From: Dehalococcoidia bacterium
GTDB lineage: Bacteria > Chloroflexota > Dehalococcoidia > Lucifugimonadales > Lucifugimonadaceae
NCBI GenBank assembly: GCA_022824185.1
Contig: JAJEAU010000003.1
Span: 1 to 64,000, forward strand
DNA: 64,000 nucleotides
Direction: 5' to 3'
In this document: piece after piece, positions 21,696-32,344 of the stretch
Numbering within the stretch: the stretch's first letter is position 1
Layout of the letters: the number at the start of each line of letters is the position of its first letter
Position numbers and translations under genes: made by a program
Notes under the pieces: generated by a model
Database searches by the model: none
The model's input: only the letters and a program-made list of their open reading frames with translations
What the model was told of the DNA's origin: nothing

Positions 21696-22661
21696 TCACG
21701 CTTGGAACGAAGAGCCAAACACCCTTCGCCAGTAGTAGACGGTCTCTTGCTTGGTCGGTGCAGCGAGGGCTGCGTCAATAGCGTCACCCGCGTCCAGGGC
21801 GGCTTCTACAATCGCATCAGCCTCCGCCTTCGTGTACAGACCGGCAACGTTGTTCTCCGCATTCACCGGGTCGACTATCTGCACATGATCGGAGAACCGT
21901 CTAACCGCCGAAGGGTGGTAATAGTCGTTGAAGACGATCTTCTCTCGCATGTCGGTCCGGGCGACGTAGGTAAAGAAGTGTTGGAGCGCTTCGGGGTAGT
22001 CGGAGAAATCAACTCCTTGGTCACCAAGATGTGAGAGGATCATCTCGATCATGAAGGACTTGAACCGGAAGCCCGGCTGCTCATCCTTGATGCCGCCCGC
22101 CCAGAACTTCACCAGTCGAATCACCTGAGCAAGATGTTGCTCATGCGCATTTTTGCGTTTCCGAATGAACTCTAGGTGAAGGGGGATGCTGGTCTTCAGG
22201 AAGGAGCCATCGTCTTGGCTGACAAGCCTCCCGTACCACTGCGGGTCCTCGTCGTAGAGAATCGGCACCACATCAACGTCGAGTCCAGTTCCACGAAATG
22301 AAACCGTGACGCTATAGGTTTGAGGTTTTACCTGGTCAGGACTGAAGTTCGGGAAGGCTTTTCGGAGACGTTCAGCCAGGTATTCAAGCAACTCGGCGAC
22401 ATCTTCGGGCGTGTCAGCCCCGCCGATGTAGCAAGCCAGATCGATGTCATTCAGGGACCGCAGTGCAGTTCCCTTCGCAAGACTGCCTGATAGCAGCATC
22501 TTCCTGAGAGTGAAGTTGGGATTCTCGCTCAGGTATCCATCGAGTTTTTCACGGAGCCGTCGGGCTTGTGCACGATATTGACTGGCTCTGTCTCGCGGAA
22601 GATTAACCCGTTCTTGGGCGAACCTCGCGATATCGTTATGATCAACGTGCTTTCTCGCCAT
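21696..22661 (-). CDS. cdnC: CD-NTase (cyclic oligonucleotide synthase)
   Basis: LLSGSLAKGTALRSLNDIDLACYIGG and GLDVDVVPILYD catalytic acids; symbol inferred from operon type. Confidence 0.87.
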   Translation of the reverse strand: MARKHVDHNDIARFAQERVNLPRDRASQYRAQARRLREKLDGYLSENPNFTLRKMLLSGSLAKGTALRSLNDIDLACYIGGADTPEDVAELLEYLAERLRKAFPNFSPDQVKPQTYSVTVSFRGTGLDVDVVPILYDEDPQWYGRLVSQDDGSFLKTSIPLHLEFIRKRKNAHEQHLAQVIRLVKFWAGGIKDEQPGFRFKSFMIEMILSHLGDQGVDFSDYPEALQHFFTYVARTDMREKIVFNDYYHPSAVRRFSDHVQIVDPVNAENNVAGLYTKAEADAIVEAALDAGDAIDAALAAPTKQETVYYWRRVFGSSFQA

Positions 22662-23429
22662 AAACCTCACCTCGCGCGACGGGCGATCTCTTCGACTCCA
22701 TGAGAGAGCACGCTTTGCGCGCCAGTCTTCCGGCATCTGGAGATGTCCTTCAGATATGTTATGTCTGCAATAATTGCAGTATAACATTCAGTCTTTTTCG
22801 AAGCCGACAACTGAGTACAGCCTTTCGAGTGAGAGGGCCCAAAAGGTAGCTGTATTCACGTAGTCTCAACGGTCAACGGAAACCGCGATGTAACGGTTCT
22901 TGAGTTCGGCAGTCTGTCATTAGGTCCGTACTTCGAACCCGAGACCCCGACGGATTGCTGTGACCTCACCCGCTAACTGCGTGCGTATCAGCAGCGGCTC
23001 AGTGTCATGGACGTGTACAGGGGTTCCTGTTTTGTTGAAGATTTGCTTCGACGCCGCAGATTTGTGAAACGATCCGCCGAGCGCCGAAGATGTCCATGAC
23101 CTGCGACTGAGAAGCTGCTGCTCTTCAACCCCGTAGATGCGAAGGGTAGGTAGAACGCCTTGGAGGATCTGGAGTGGCGTGTGTTCGCGGTGGAGGAAGG
23201 AGTGGGCATGCGGTTAGACGGTGAAGATACGCAGTTCGGTGATGTCGTTCCGGCGAGGACTTCGTTGGCATGCCCCGTTGCCCGCGGGAGCGGATGTAGA
23301 ACCCATACAAATGTCGGTGAAGTTCGTTCAACAAACACACAATCGACCTTTGCGCACTGATTTCGTCAAGTAATCCCGATTTCAATCACACGGCGTCCTG
23401 CGACGGCCGTCAAAAACGCCGAAAACGGC

Positions 23430-24482
23430 TCAAACCCCTCGACGAATGCTGTCAATCAATGTTTGGACATGGCGCTCGGGTTCACCATCACCGTCGCGGA
23501 TGCGGATCATCCGAACAAGATCATCATTGCTCAAAGGTACGACCATCTTCTGCGAGTGTAACCATTGGTCGATAACAGCGTAATTGCCTACTCCCCTTGA
23601 AACACCATTCCTCGCGATCAAAAACCCGAAGAGGCCCAGGCCTTTCTCTTTCATATAAGCTGCCAACTGCCATACAGAAGTGTTTGAAACGGGTCCGCCG
23701 TTATTCTTCATCTCCGCAACAAGATATTCTGCGGCTTACCTTTCCCTCATCCGAGCCCAGAAACCGCGTTCAGCATGGTTGGCCATGATCACATCGCGTC
23801 TTTGAGACCTGTTTACAGTATAGGTCTGTGCGGCTGGGGATTCCAATTCGGGGCAGAATAGGTATTCCAATATGTCGCAGCACACACGTTCGTAGTCTGC
23901 GTAGTGTTCACGTCCCCCCGGCACCTCAGACAAAGCAGCAATCAGCAAGCGAGCTCGATCCGTCAACCCCGTATCGGTGAAATCAATTGACAACGTTTCC
24001 CAAAAACGCGTTTTCAAATCCTCTATGCTGCGCAAAGACCGGACGACAATCCTAGTACCTTCCAGAACGTCTTTGGCACCGTTGGTCAAATCTCCTGGTG
24101 TGATGTAAAGATAGTACGTTTCATACCGTCCATCTTCGGCGTCGATGGTAGTGAACCTGTGTCGTATTCCTTCGGCGTCTGACCTCGTGACCACTGGTTT
24201 TTGAGACACTTCGACAATAGCCCTGCGATCCGGAGTGCCCGGGTGTTTTCCCCGTTCCAACACGATGCCGTCGTATCCGATGCCGTTAATGAATCCGCTG
24301 CCAATGATTTCTCGGCTTTCGTTCGCCTTTTTGAGTGAGGCCAAGAGTTCTTGAACGATTGACTGTTCGGTGTATCGCATTTGCTGAATTCCTCGCATTT
24401 GCGGTTTAGCGTGCAGAAGCAGCGCCAAGTCCGACCCATCTTTTCCCGTAGTAGTTCGATGCCGGAACACTTCGGTTTGCAC
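23430..24482 (-). pseudogene. Restriction-endonuclease-like protein split by in-frame TAA
   Basis: ...RRDVIMANHAERGFWARMRER*AAEYLVAEMKNNGGPVSNTSVWQLAAYMKEKGLGLFGFLIARNG; both ORFs in one frame, TAA at 23736-23738; E-X-K-type motif (AEMK). Confidence 0.65.
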
Positions 24483-25017
24483 CGAGATTTTAACCTGGTC
24501 ATGACGATGACATCAAGAGGGTCACATCTCTCGAACTTGAGCCGAACACTAGACCGTAGCATCGGTGAGCATGACGTTTATCATCGGAAAGTTACTCGCG
24601 ACGCTGGCTACCGTCTCAAGGACGGCAGTTCGACCTCTGTCCGCGTCGGACGGGACCGTCTCAGCGCCAGCAGTTCGTAGCTGAGACGGACTGCGGGATG
24701 TATCATTTGTCGGTTATGATCCAAATCGCACAAACAGCGAACGACGCGGCGTCGCGGCACTTTGACGACACGATAACTCGCGGTTATTTTGGGCTGTCCA
24801 CAGTTCGCCTCTCGGTGTTCTCGATGCTTGTGAAAGTTTGATTGAAGATCCATGCGAAGGTAAGCAAGTGAAGGTCAGATGGTCGATCCAAATGATTCTC
24901 GGCAACGCAACCACGCCGGTCTCAATCGCTTGCGTATGACGATCGAGTGGATGGGCCCAGTGATCCGCATTTTCGCCGAGTCTTGCGGGTGAATGCGGTT
25001 TTTACTGGGACAATTCG

Positions 25018-25938
25018 TTGATGCGGTCATTCTCGGATCGGCATGGAACCAGTAGTTTGTTTAAGATTGCCAATTCGAATTTGGGCTTGCGCCTCGCTTC
25101 GGAAAACCAGGAATCGGTTGAAGTAATTGAACCAACTCTGATTGCAGAAAACGATTACCTGCGCTCGCGATTGATTCGACACTTGGTGCAAACAAATGAA
25201 CCAGTCGAAGAAAACCCTTCGACTGATGTTATTCCTAAGACTGTCATCCAATTCTGGCACGATGCGAACGATATTCCTGCAGATGTTCAAGAATGTCTTG
25301 ACAGCTGGCGACCACTTGAAACGCAGGGGTTCCAGCGCCTCTTGTTTGACGACATCGAAGCCAGGAGATTCATTGACAGACATTATGGCCGCGGATTTGC
25401 GGATGCTTACGATCAGTGCCTACATCCGGCAGTGCGTTGTGATTACTTCCGTCTTTGTTACATGGTCAAATTCGGCGGGTTTTACGTGGATGCCGACGAG
25501 TTCTTTCAAGGCAGTGACTGGGAACCGTCTTTCTGGGATGGTCGGCTCAAGATTCAACCGATGTGTTACGACACTTCGACCTCAAATATGGTTCCGGACA
25601 CGGTTTTCACCAAGAATGGCAGCGATTCGGAACACTGGATCTTCTACGTCAACAACAACCCACTCGTATCGCCTCCGAATCACCCTGTTACACGGTTGGC
25701 CCTAGGGCGCTCTACCCGGATCCTTTTGGGGCCTAAAGAGAAACCACACGACGTACAGTCAACGACCGGGCCGGGCAACCTTACCGCCAGTTTAGTCGAA
25801 CACGCGATCTCCTTGGAGATCGAGGGCCGCGAACCGGATTTTTCGTTCCTTTACGCATGGGATGCCGTGTCCGTTAGTCAATGGCCCCTGAGTTATAGAA
25901 ACGACGAACGAAACTGGAGACTGTGGGATCCGGTATGA
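25018..25938 (+). CDS. OCH1/GT32-like glycosyltransferase (DXD)
   Basis: IPKTVIQFWHDANDIPADVQECLDSW; AVRCDYFRLCYMVKFGGFYVDADEFF. Confidence 0.82.
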   Translation: MMRSFSDRHGTSSLFKIANSNLGLRLASENQESVEVIEPTLIAENDYLRSRLIRHLVQTNEPVEENPSTDVIPKTVIQFWHDANDIPADVQECLDSWRPLETQGFQRLLFDDIEARRFIDRHYGRGFADAYDQCLHPAVRCDYFRLCYMVKFGGFYVDADEFFQGSDWEPSFWDGRLKIQPMCYDTSTSNMVPDTVFTKNGSDSEHWIFYVNNNPLVSPPNHPVTRLALGRSTRILLGPKEKPHDVQSTTGPGNLTASLVEHAISLEIEGREPDFSFLYAWDAVSVSQWPLSYRNDERNWRLWDPV

Positions 25939-26045
25939 CGGATTTTCGGCGTGGACCGCCGGAATCGCGCCGTGTTAGTCCGAACCGGCCTACCGATACC
26001 AATGCCGCTAGTTCAAAATTTATCGACTAACAACGGGAAAACCCT

Positions 26046-28307
26046 TTGAACATCGCTACGTACCCGCAGATTTTCTCCCGGCTAAGGCAATGGGTGATGC
26101 TTTGCTCGAGGCGTCTCGAAATGTCTGCTAGGTCTGAATCATTTGCGGATGGGGAACTTGGCAACGCTATTCAGCGAATATACGTAATTAACTTGGATCG
26201 GCAACCTAGCCGATGGCATCAGATGAGTCGAGAACTCGGTCGTCTACGCGACCATTCTGGGCAGCCGTTATCAGCGATCAGCAGACGCTTCTCTGCTGTG
26301 GATGCGAGATTCCTCTTGGATTCTCCATGCACCGAGTTAGTTCATCCCGAATATACGTTGGCAGACCAACTTTTCGTTCAACCCGAACCACGACTGGATG
26401 GTTCCTTGAATCCTCGGGATCGGACAATCAAGATGACTAGGCCCGAGGTAGCAGTTGCACTCTCGCACATCGAGGTTTGGAAATTGATAGCGGACGGTGA
26501 TCCGCAGTACACCCTTGTGTTGGAAGATGATGTCTTTTTTCGGAGAGGTTTCGCCGCAACCTTGGACGATGCTTGGAACGAACTAATGGGTCTAACCAAA
26601 CACGCCCCTCCGGTAGATTTGGTGTATCTGTCATACGACGATGCAGGCAGAAAAACTCCCAGAAAACCTTTTTCCGAATTGCTGTTTATGCCCTTGACCG
26701 GACTTTGGCAATTGTCAGGGTACGTGTTGTCAAAGCAATGCGCGCGGAAGCTACTTGATCTGTTGCCTGTACGGGGTCCAGTAGACCTTTGGATGAACCA
26801 TCAATTCAATAGACTCACTGTATTCGCTACGCGCGAGCCCATCATCGAGCAGAGGCATGACGTACCATCGTCCAATTCATATTCTGTGTTACCCATCCTT
26901 TCTGAGGTCGGGGTTATAACGCGTGAAAAACCCTTGCTCGTCAAGAATTCTGCTTTGAAGCGACCGGTATTCGCATTCGGAGATGAAGGCTCCGGGTTGA
27001 CATCACTCGCAAGTGCATTGTCAATTCTAGGATACAGATGCTGTAGCGACTTTGATGGACTTCCAGAACGCGAGCATGCCGATTTGTTTGGAAAAAAACG
27101 AAGCAGGATTTTCGATGCATACGTCAACGTTGGTGCGCTCAATCCGCACGCTCTCATTCAACTAGCAAAGCTGTATCCCAAAGCTCGGTTCATCCTCACG
27201 GCTAAGGGCTTGAACCCAGCAGCAGCATCGAGCCGCGATTCGCTCGAAGCTTCGAACGCCCTAATCGAAGGCCGACTAACGCCGACACCCCTACCGTCGC
27301 AACTCTCGAAGTTAGTGCCTGGCAATGTGTTGGAGCTCCCAGACGATCATAATGACAAATGGGAATTGTTGTGTCGTTTACTGGATTGCGAATATCCTGC
27401 CCATGTATTTCCTGAGTGCGAGGATCGGGGTCAGCGCCGACTCGCCGATGGTTTCCATGCGTACGGTGGAGATCGGTCAAATCGTGTCAAATGGCTCAAA
27501 AAAGATGCGTCTCCATGGATTGTTCCCGAGAATGACCGCCCCGGATTGCGAGTTGACGGCTCTACCGATACCGAGCAAGGCGATTCAAATCGCTCGCTGA
27601 TTGTGGAAGAATTCGAAGATTTGGACGCGAAGCATTGGCTGCTAAGAGATGACACTTTTCCAAGTAACCTTGCACTATTCAAGCCCCAAAATTTCGAGGT
27701 AAAACCAGGTGACGTTGGACAACTAACGCTACGCAAAGAGAGAACGTCTGTGCGTCTGTATACTTCGGCGTCAATTGCAACTAGACACCGATATCGATAC
27801 GGTCGTTTCGGAGTCGAAGTGAAACCTACGAATACGTCTGGGCTGGTCACCGGAGTATTCTTGCATCGAAATGCACCTCGCCAGGAAATTGACCTCGAGT
27901 TCCTTGGCAGAGACACTACGAAATTGCTCGCCAATGTGTACTTTAATCCTGGAGACGAAGGGACGAAACTTGAATACGGGTATCGAGGCGCTCCGGCTTT
28001 GATCGACCTAGGTTTCGATGCTTCGTTAGATTTTCATCAATACGAAATAGAATGGCATCAGGACGTCATTCGTTGGCGAGTCGATGGAAGAATTGTGCAT
28101 GAACGCTTGGTTTGGGGTCCCACGCCTATACCTCATCTGCCGATGCAATTCAATGTCAACCTGTGGCATTCCAGATCGAAGGAATTCGCCGGTAAATTGG
28201 TCAACGTTGAGCTGCCCGCCCATAGCTATATCAAAAGTTGCAGCGTTATTGCGGCTGCGACACCAACTACAGCCCGTCAATTTGCAACGAGTTCCCGCGG
28301 GCCATGA
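26046..28307 (+). CDS. Fusion: GT25 glycosyltransferase - sulfotransferase-like domain - GH16 domain
   Basis: IQRIYVINLDRQPSRWHQM..., VALSHIEVWKLIADGDPQYTLVLEDDVFF (GT25); VFAFGDEGSGLTSLASALSILGYRC...PKARFILTAKG (sulfotransferase-like); RQEIDLEFLGRDTTKLLANVYFN...QYEIEWHQDVIRWRVDGR (GH16). Confidence 0.75.
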   Translation: MNIATYPQIFSRLRQWVMLCSRRLEMSARSESFADGELGNAIQRIYVINLDRQPSRWHQMSRELGRLRDHSGQPLSAISRRFSAVDARFLLDSPCTELVHPEYTLADQLFVQPEPRLDGSLNPRDRTIKMTRPEVAVALSHIEVWKLIADGDPQYTLVLEDDVFFRRGFAATLDDAWNELMGLTKHAPPVDLVYLSYDDAGRKTPRKPFSELLFMPLTGLWQLSGYVLSKQCARKLLDLLPVRGPVDLWMNHQFNRLTVFATREPIIEQRHDVPSSNSYSVLPILSEVGVITREKPLLVKNSALKRPVFAFGDEGSGLTSLASALSILGYRCCSDFDGLPEREHADLFGKKRSRIFDAYVNVGALNPHALIQLAKLYPKARFILTAKGLNPAAASSRDSLEASNALIEGRLTPTPLPSQLSKLVPGNVLELPDDHNDKWELLCRLLDCEYPAHVFPECEDRGQRRLADGFHAYGGDRSNRVKWLKKDASPWIVPENDRPGLRVDGSTDTEQGDSNRSLIVEEFEDLDAKHWLLRDDTFPSNLALFKPQNFEVKPGDVGQLTLRKERTSVRLYTSASIATRHRYRYGRFGVEVKPTNTSGLVTGVFLHRNAPRQEIDLEFLGRDTTKLLANVYFNPGDEGTKLEYGYRGAPALIDLGFDASLDFHQYEIEWHQDVIRWRVDGRIVHERLVWGPTPIPHLPMQFNVNLWHSRSKEFAGKLVNVELPAHSYIKSCSVIAAATPTTARQFATSSRGP

Positions 28308-28615
28308 ACACCAGCTTCACCGACCGATGCGGCCCGATCCGCCACGAGCTGCCAGATGTTTATCGAAACTCGCAGACCGGGTCGTCGATCTTGCTCTAGC
28401 GAAACATCGAAAAACACAGGATGTCCCGACTACGGTCGCTTTATCGGTGTCTCGCGGCGGCTAGTTTCCCAATTGTTGCGACACTCGGATGCCAAGTTGG
28501 TGGGGCATGGCGATCAACGCGACAATTCGTCGGCCAAATTCAATGGTCACAAACGTGAAGGACTATCGGTTATCGAAGCGCAAAATCAGGAAATCCCGAT
28601 TGTTGGAGGAACAGC

Positions 28616-29454
28616 ATGCCGATCCCTGAATCGATCCTCACCAAATGGAGCCATCATCGAACCGACGCGGCCTCCATTCAGGCGCACGAATCCATCCGAG
28701 CAGGTTTAGCGCATACGACTGGCTTTAAGAGGCGAATTATGAGATTTTTCTCCAGGGCTCCTATAAGAACAACACGAATCTGCGCCGGGACAGTGACGTG
28801 GACGTTGTGGTTAAGTTGAACTCCAAACTCAGGCCTCGCGTGGTCGCCCTCGCCGGCGAACAGTTGGAGGAAAACGATTCTCATAAAGTCGCCTATGGTC
28901 GTTGGCAATCATTCCGGCGCCACGCCCTTAATGCAATGAGAGCCAGATTCAGGGATAACGTGTCGGCATGCCGTAAGACATTGAAGATTGCGAAGGGCGA
29001 GACACAGGCGGACGCAGACCTCGTAGTCACGCTGAGTTTTAGAGAGGGCATCGGTTGTTGTCTTCCTGACAAGAGGCGTTGGGTGGTGAGCTATCCGCAC
29101 CAGCATCATCAACGTGGGTTGAACAAGGAACAGACCACGAACCGCCGGTTCAAACGAGTGATCCGGATGTTCAAGACTGCCAGAAACCACGCAGTAGACG
29201 AAGTTCTGATCGGCAGATACGTCGCGCCCTCATACTTCATCGAGTGTCTGCTCTTCAACGTTCCCGACGAACTGTTCTCAAGGAGACTCGAATCTACCTT
29301 CGCCGACGTCCTCGATTGGTTGAAGACTGCGAAGCTAGAGGACTTCCTGTGTCAGAATGGACGGGTGGCGATGATCGGCAACCAGCGGGAACAATGGACC
29401 ATCGCTAAGTCCCGAGCATTCGTCAAGTCTATGCAGCGACTTTGGTACATGTGA
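28616..29454 (+). pseudogene. CD-NTase/SMODS-type nucleotidyltransferase with frameshift
   Basis: MPIPESILTKWSHHRTDAASIQAHESIRAGL in one frame; YEIFLQGSYKNNTNLRRDSDVDVVVKLNS...NKEQTTNRRFKRVIRMFKTAR...YVAPSYFIECLLFNVP in another. Confidence 0.75.
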
Positions 29455-29599
29455 GGGTGATCGACCACTGATCCATCTGTCACAGGCGGTCTTCGCAATG
29501 GTGGAAGGACACAGCGATCTCTAATACGAGCAATCTCAAGCAAGTCGCACCTGGATCCTGGTGCATCCGTCGATGCGGCGGACAGGGGGAAGATTTTAA

Positions 29600-30949
29600 T
29601 TGGCGGAGAAGCGAAATACTTCCAAACCTCGCCAACCACAGACCCGACCGCTGGAAGATCTCCTGAACTCGGGCCAATCCACGCTTTATGGACAAGTCTG
29701 CTGGTCGATAGCCAACCGTGGCACCGAACGTCCAAGAGAAGGTCAACTCGTAGATTTGAATGGCGTTGTCAGAGGCGTGTTCGGTGAGGCCGTGAGTTGG
29801 CGCCTCACAAATGCGAGCGTCGAGAACATCGAGCGGTGCATCGGTTTGAGGACCTGCGGCGAAGCCGTGGCGTTGTTCGAAGAAGCGGTTCAGACGGAAC
29901 CCGCATCTTCAGGAGAATGTCCGCTCGGGCACGGAGAACAGGCTATGGCGTACATGATGTACGGCGAGGATCCAACGGAGCCTTGTCCGCGGTGCGGGGA
30001 AATCCCTAAATTCTCGGACGCGGGCATGAGCTTGAATTTTGAACAGGACGGCCCCGTCAAAGGTGTGGACGGTGAAGAGTATTCGCTCTGTCCCGAATGC
30101 GGGGAGGACACGTTGGAGCTTCAAGGCCCGGGAATAGCCGAATGGGGTTGGAAAATTGCCTGCTTGAGCTGCGATTGGGAGATCAAACACGCCGAACGAC
30201 TCGACATCACCCAGTACTGCGGTCTCATGGAAGAGGTCAGATCCCGTTTGGATTCGATCAGTCGGTTGATGGAACTGCCCGGCATCACGGTTCGAGACCG
30301 CTTGGAGTCGGTCAGCTTGCAGTTGCGGATGGTACTCGAATTGATTGTTTTCGGTTCGCTCGTGGCCAACAAGGATATTTGGCGCAGATCCAAAAAGGAA
30401 TTGCAGAGCTCTCAGGACATCGGCAGGAAGCTCAGGGAACTGGACCGCCTTCATCCCAACTTCTTCCCTGTGCCCTTGGATTCGAAGCCCAGCGACGGAT
30501 GCCAGGAGCCGGCGGCTAGGACCGACGGGTTTCTCAGCAAAGGCAGGCTGATAAAGGTCTACGGCGTTCTGGGGAACATCCTTCACGCGGAGAATCCGAT
30601 GGGCAAGGAGACGGATCACCGGTACTTCCTGGAGGCGGTCCCAGGTTGGGTTTCGGAGGTCGTCAACCTTTTGGGATGCCACAAGGTGCACCTCTACCAC
30701 CGTTCGCAGGAGTTCTATTGGATCAAAATGTTCGGCGATATCGACGGTGAGTTGTCGTGGATTCGCTTCAAGACTGACGCCGCGGGCAAGACGAAATGTT
30801 CGTGGCCGGACTGTGTTGCCTCGAGCGCGAGGCTTTACTGCGAATACCTTCAGCGACCATGGCGGGAATGCAGATTGCAGGAACTGGAACCGGAACAGAC
30901 GCGCGCGAAGAAAATAGCTGCCATGTTCGAAAGTTCCGTGGACGGTTGA
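29600..30949 (+). CDS. Zinc-ribbon protein of unknown function with helical C-terminal region
   Basis: CPRCGEIPKF, CPECGEDTLEL, CLSCDWEI; LRMVLELIVFGSLVANKDIWRRSKKELQ. Confidence 0.7.
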   Translation: MAEKRNTSKPRQPQTRPLEDLLNSGQSTLYGQVCWSIANRGTERPREGQLVDLNGVVRGVFGEAVSWRLTNASVENIERCIGLRTCGEAVALFEEAVQTEPASSGECPLGHGEQAMAYMMYGEDPTEPCPRCGEIPKFSDAGMSLNFEQDGPVKGVDGEEYSLCPECGEDTLELQGPGIAEWGWKIACLSCDWEIKHAERLDITQYCGLMEEVRSRLDSISRLMELPGITVRDRLESVSLQLRMVLELIVFGSLVANKDIWRRSKKELQSSQDIGRKLRELDRLHPNFFPVPLDSKPSDGCQEPAARTDGFLSKGRLIKVYGVLGNILHAENPMGKETDHRYFLEAVPGWVSEVVNLLGCHKVHLYHRSQEFYWIKMFGDIDGELSWIRFKTDAAGKTKCSWPDCVASSARLYCEYLQRPWRECRLQELEPEQTRAKKIAAMFESSVDG

Positions 30950-31102
30950 AGTATCGTCGCCGCCAATCGCATGAATGGTTGATCTACAGGTCACATTTGA
31001 AGCGTTGGTCTCTGATTTAAAGACTGTGTGATCGCCAGGTCCCGATCTGCGCTGAAAGTTGCCTCAGGGAAAAACATTCCTGAGCACTGACTTTGATCCG
31101 TG

Positions 31103-32110
31103 TCAAATCGACTCAGGAAGCCTCAAGCTCTCTAGCGACGACCGACATAATCCCTGGCGTCGATTATTGCGGTCCTGCCCCGTGCGCTTTTGATCCGACG
31201 GCGCATTGTCATAGGGAAAGATATTTTCGTTGTCCAGAAGCATGACCTGATCGGCGACCGCCCCGATTACACCGTCGACATCGTCGGCCAATTCGTTCAC
31301 TTCCTTCTTCGTGATCTTCACGGATTGCCCCTTGAATTTCCCGTTCCGGTGAACCAAGGCGTGCCTGACTCTGATCGCACGGTGGATCGGTCCCAGCTGA
31401 TCTGGGAACGTGACGTCCAAGGTTTCGCTGTACATGTTTCGCACCGCGGCCAGACGATGCCACACGAAATCTTCGAGATATTTCAGCGCGGTTTCGGACA
31501 TTTTGTCCACTGAATCGTAGACCTCCGACAAGGTGATCTTTCGTTTCTTAAACTCGGGCGTCGTCGCAATGAACCGTCGCATGAATCGCTCATCGTTGAC
31601 AACCGACGAGATGAACGCGTCGGACAGATAGGTTTCAATAATCGTGATCAGATTGACGAACAGCATCCCGTAAAATGCGTGCCGGTTGGCTTCAGGAACT
31701 TCGAGGTTCAACATCTCTCGGTTTGTAGCCATCGCCCGATCATACTCGTCGAAATGTTGCGTGATTCCGTCATAATCGGAATATCGATCGCTGCTTTCGT
31801 CCGCCCAGTCGACTTGCGCAGCCCAATCAAGGACTTCGTCGGATAGTTCGTTGGCCAAGGATTCGATGACACCTTCGGCGACGCAGTCGCCAAATTTGGC
31901 ATGCAGCTCCTCGTGAGCGTCGTATGGGCCGCCGTCGAGCCAGATGTAACCGCCCTCGCTGGAGATGTAAGGCATCGAGTTGGCGGGGTCTTCAAAATTG
32001 TCCAAAAACCACCTGCGCATGAATTTGACCTGCTGCGCAGCATCCATCTCTACCAGATCCTCCTTGAGCATTTGGACCTCTCCAATGGTTTCTTCATCAG
32101 TCGGGTTCAC
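31103..32110 (-). CDS. HEPN-like protein (candidate RNase)
   Basis: IRVRHALVHRNGKFKG contains R-X4-H; helical context. Confidence 0.6.
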   Translation of the reverse strand: MNPTDEETIGEVQMLKEDLVEMDAAQQVKFMRRWFLDNFEDPANSMPYISSEGGYIWLDGGPYDAHEELHAKFGDCVAEGVIESLANELSDEVLDWAAQVDWADESSDRYSDYDGITQHFDEYDRAMATNREMLNLEVPEANRHAFYGMLFVNLITIIETYLSDAFISSVVNDERFMRRFIATTPEFKKRKITLSEVYDSVDKMSETALKYLEDFVWHRLAAVRNMYSETLDVTFPDQLGPIHRAIRVRHALVHRNGKFKGQSVKITKKEVNELADDVDGVIGAVADQVMLLDNENIFPYDNAPSDQKRTGQDRNNRRQGLCRSSLESLRLPESI

Positions 32111-32344
32111 TTCGCAACCTCCATCCCCAGTTTCCGGGTTAACTGGTTACAACATTAGCGGATTGACTCGAATCTCAGAGTAACTGCTCCCCGGGCTCAA
32201 TTCCATAATCCTGGCGGGGCACCAAATTCGTATCTAATGGTCACGACCTAATCGTGGCTCCGGATGTCGTCGCCCACCTGCCGCGCGAACACACGACGAC
32301 ATACCGACGGTTCACGTCCCGTTAATCTCGATGGCGACAAGCGC

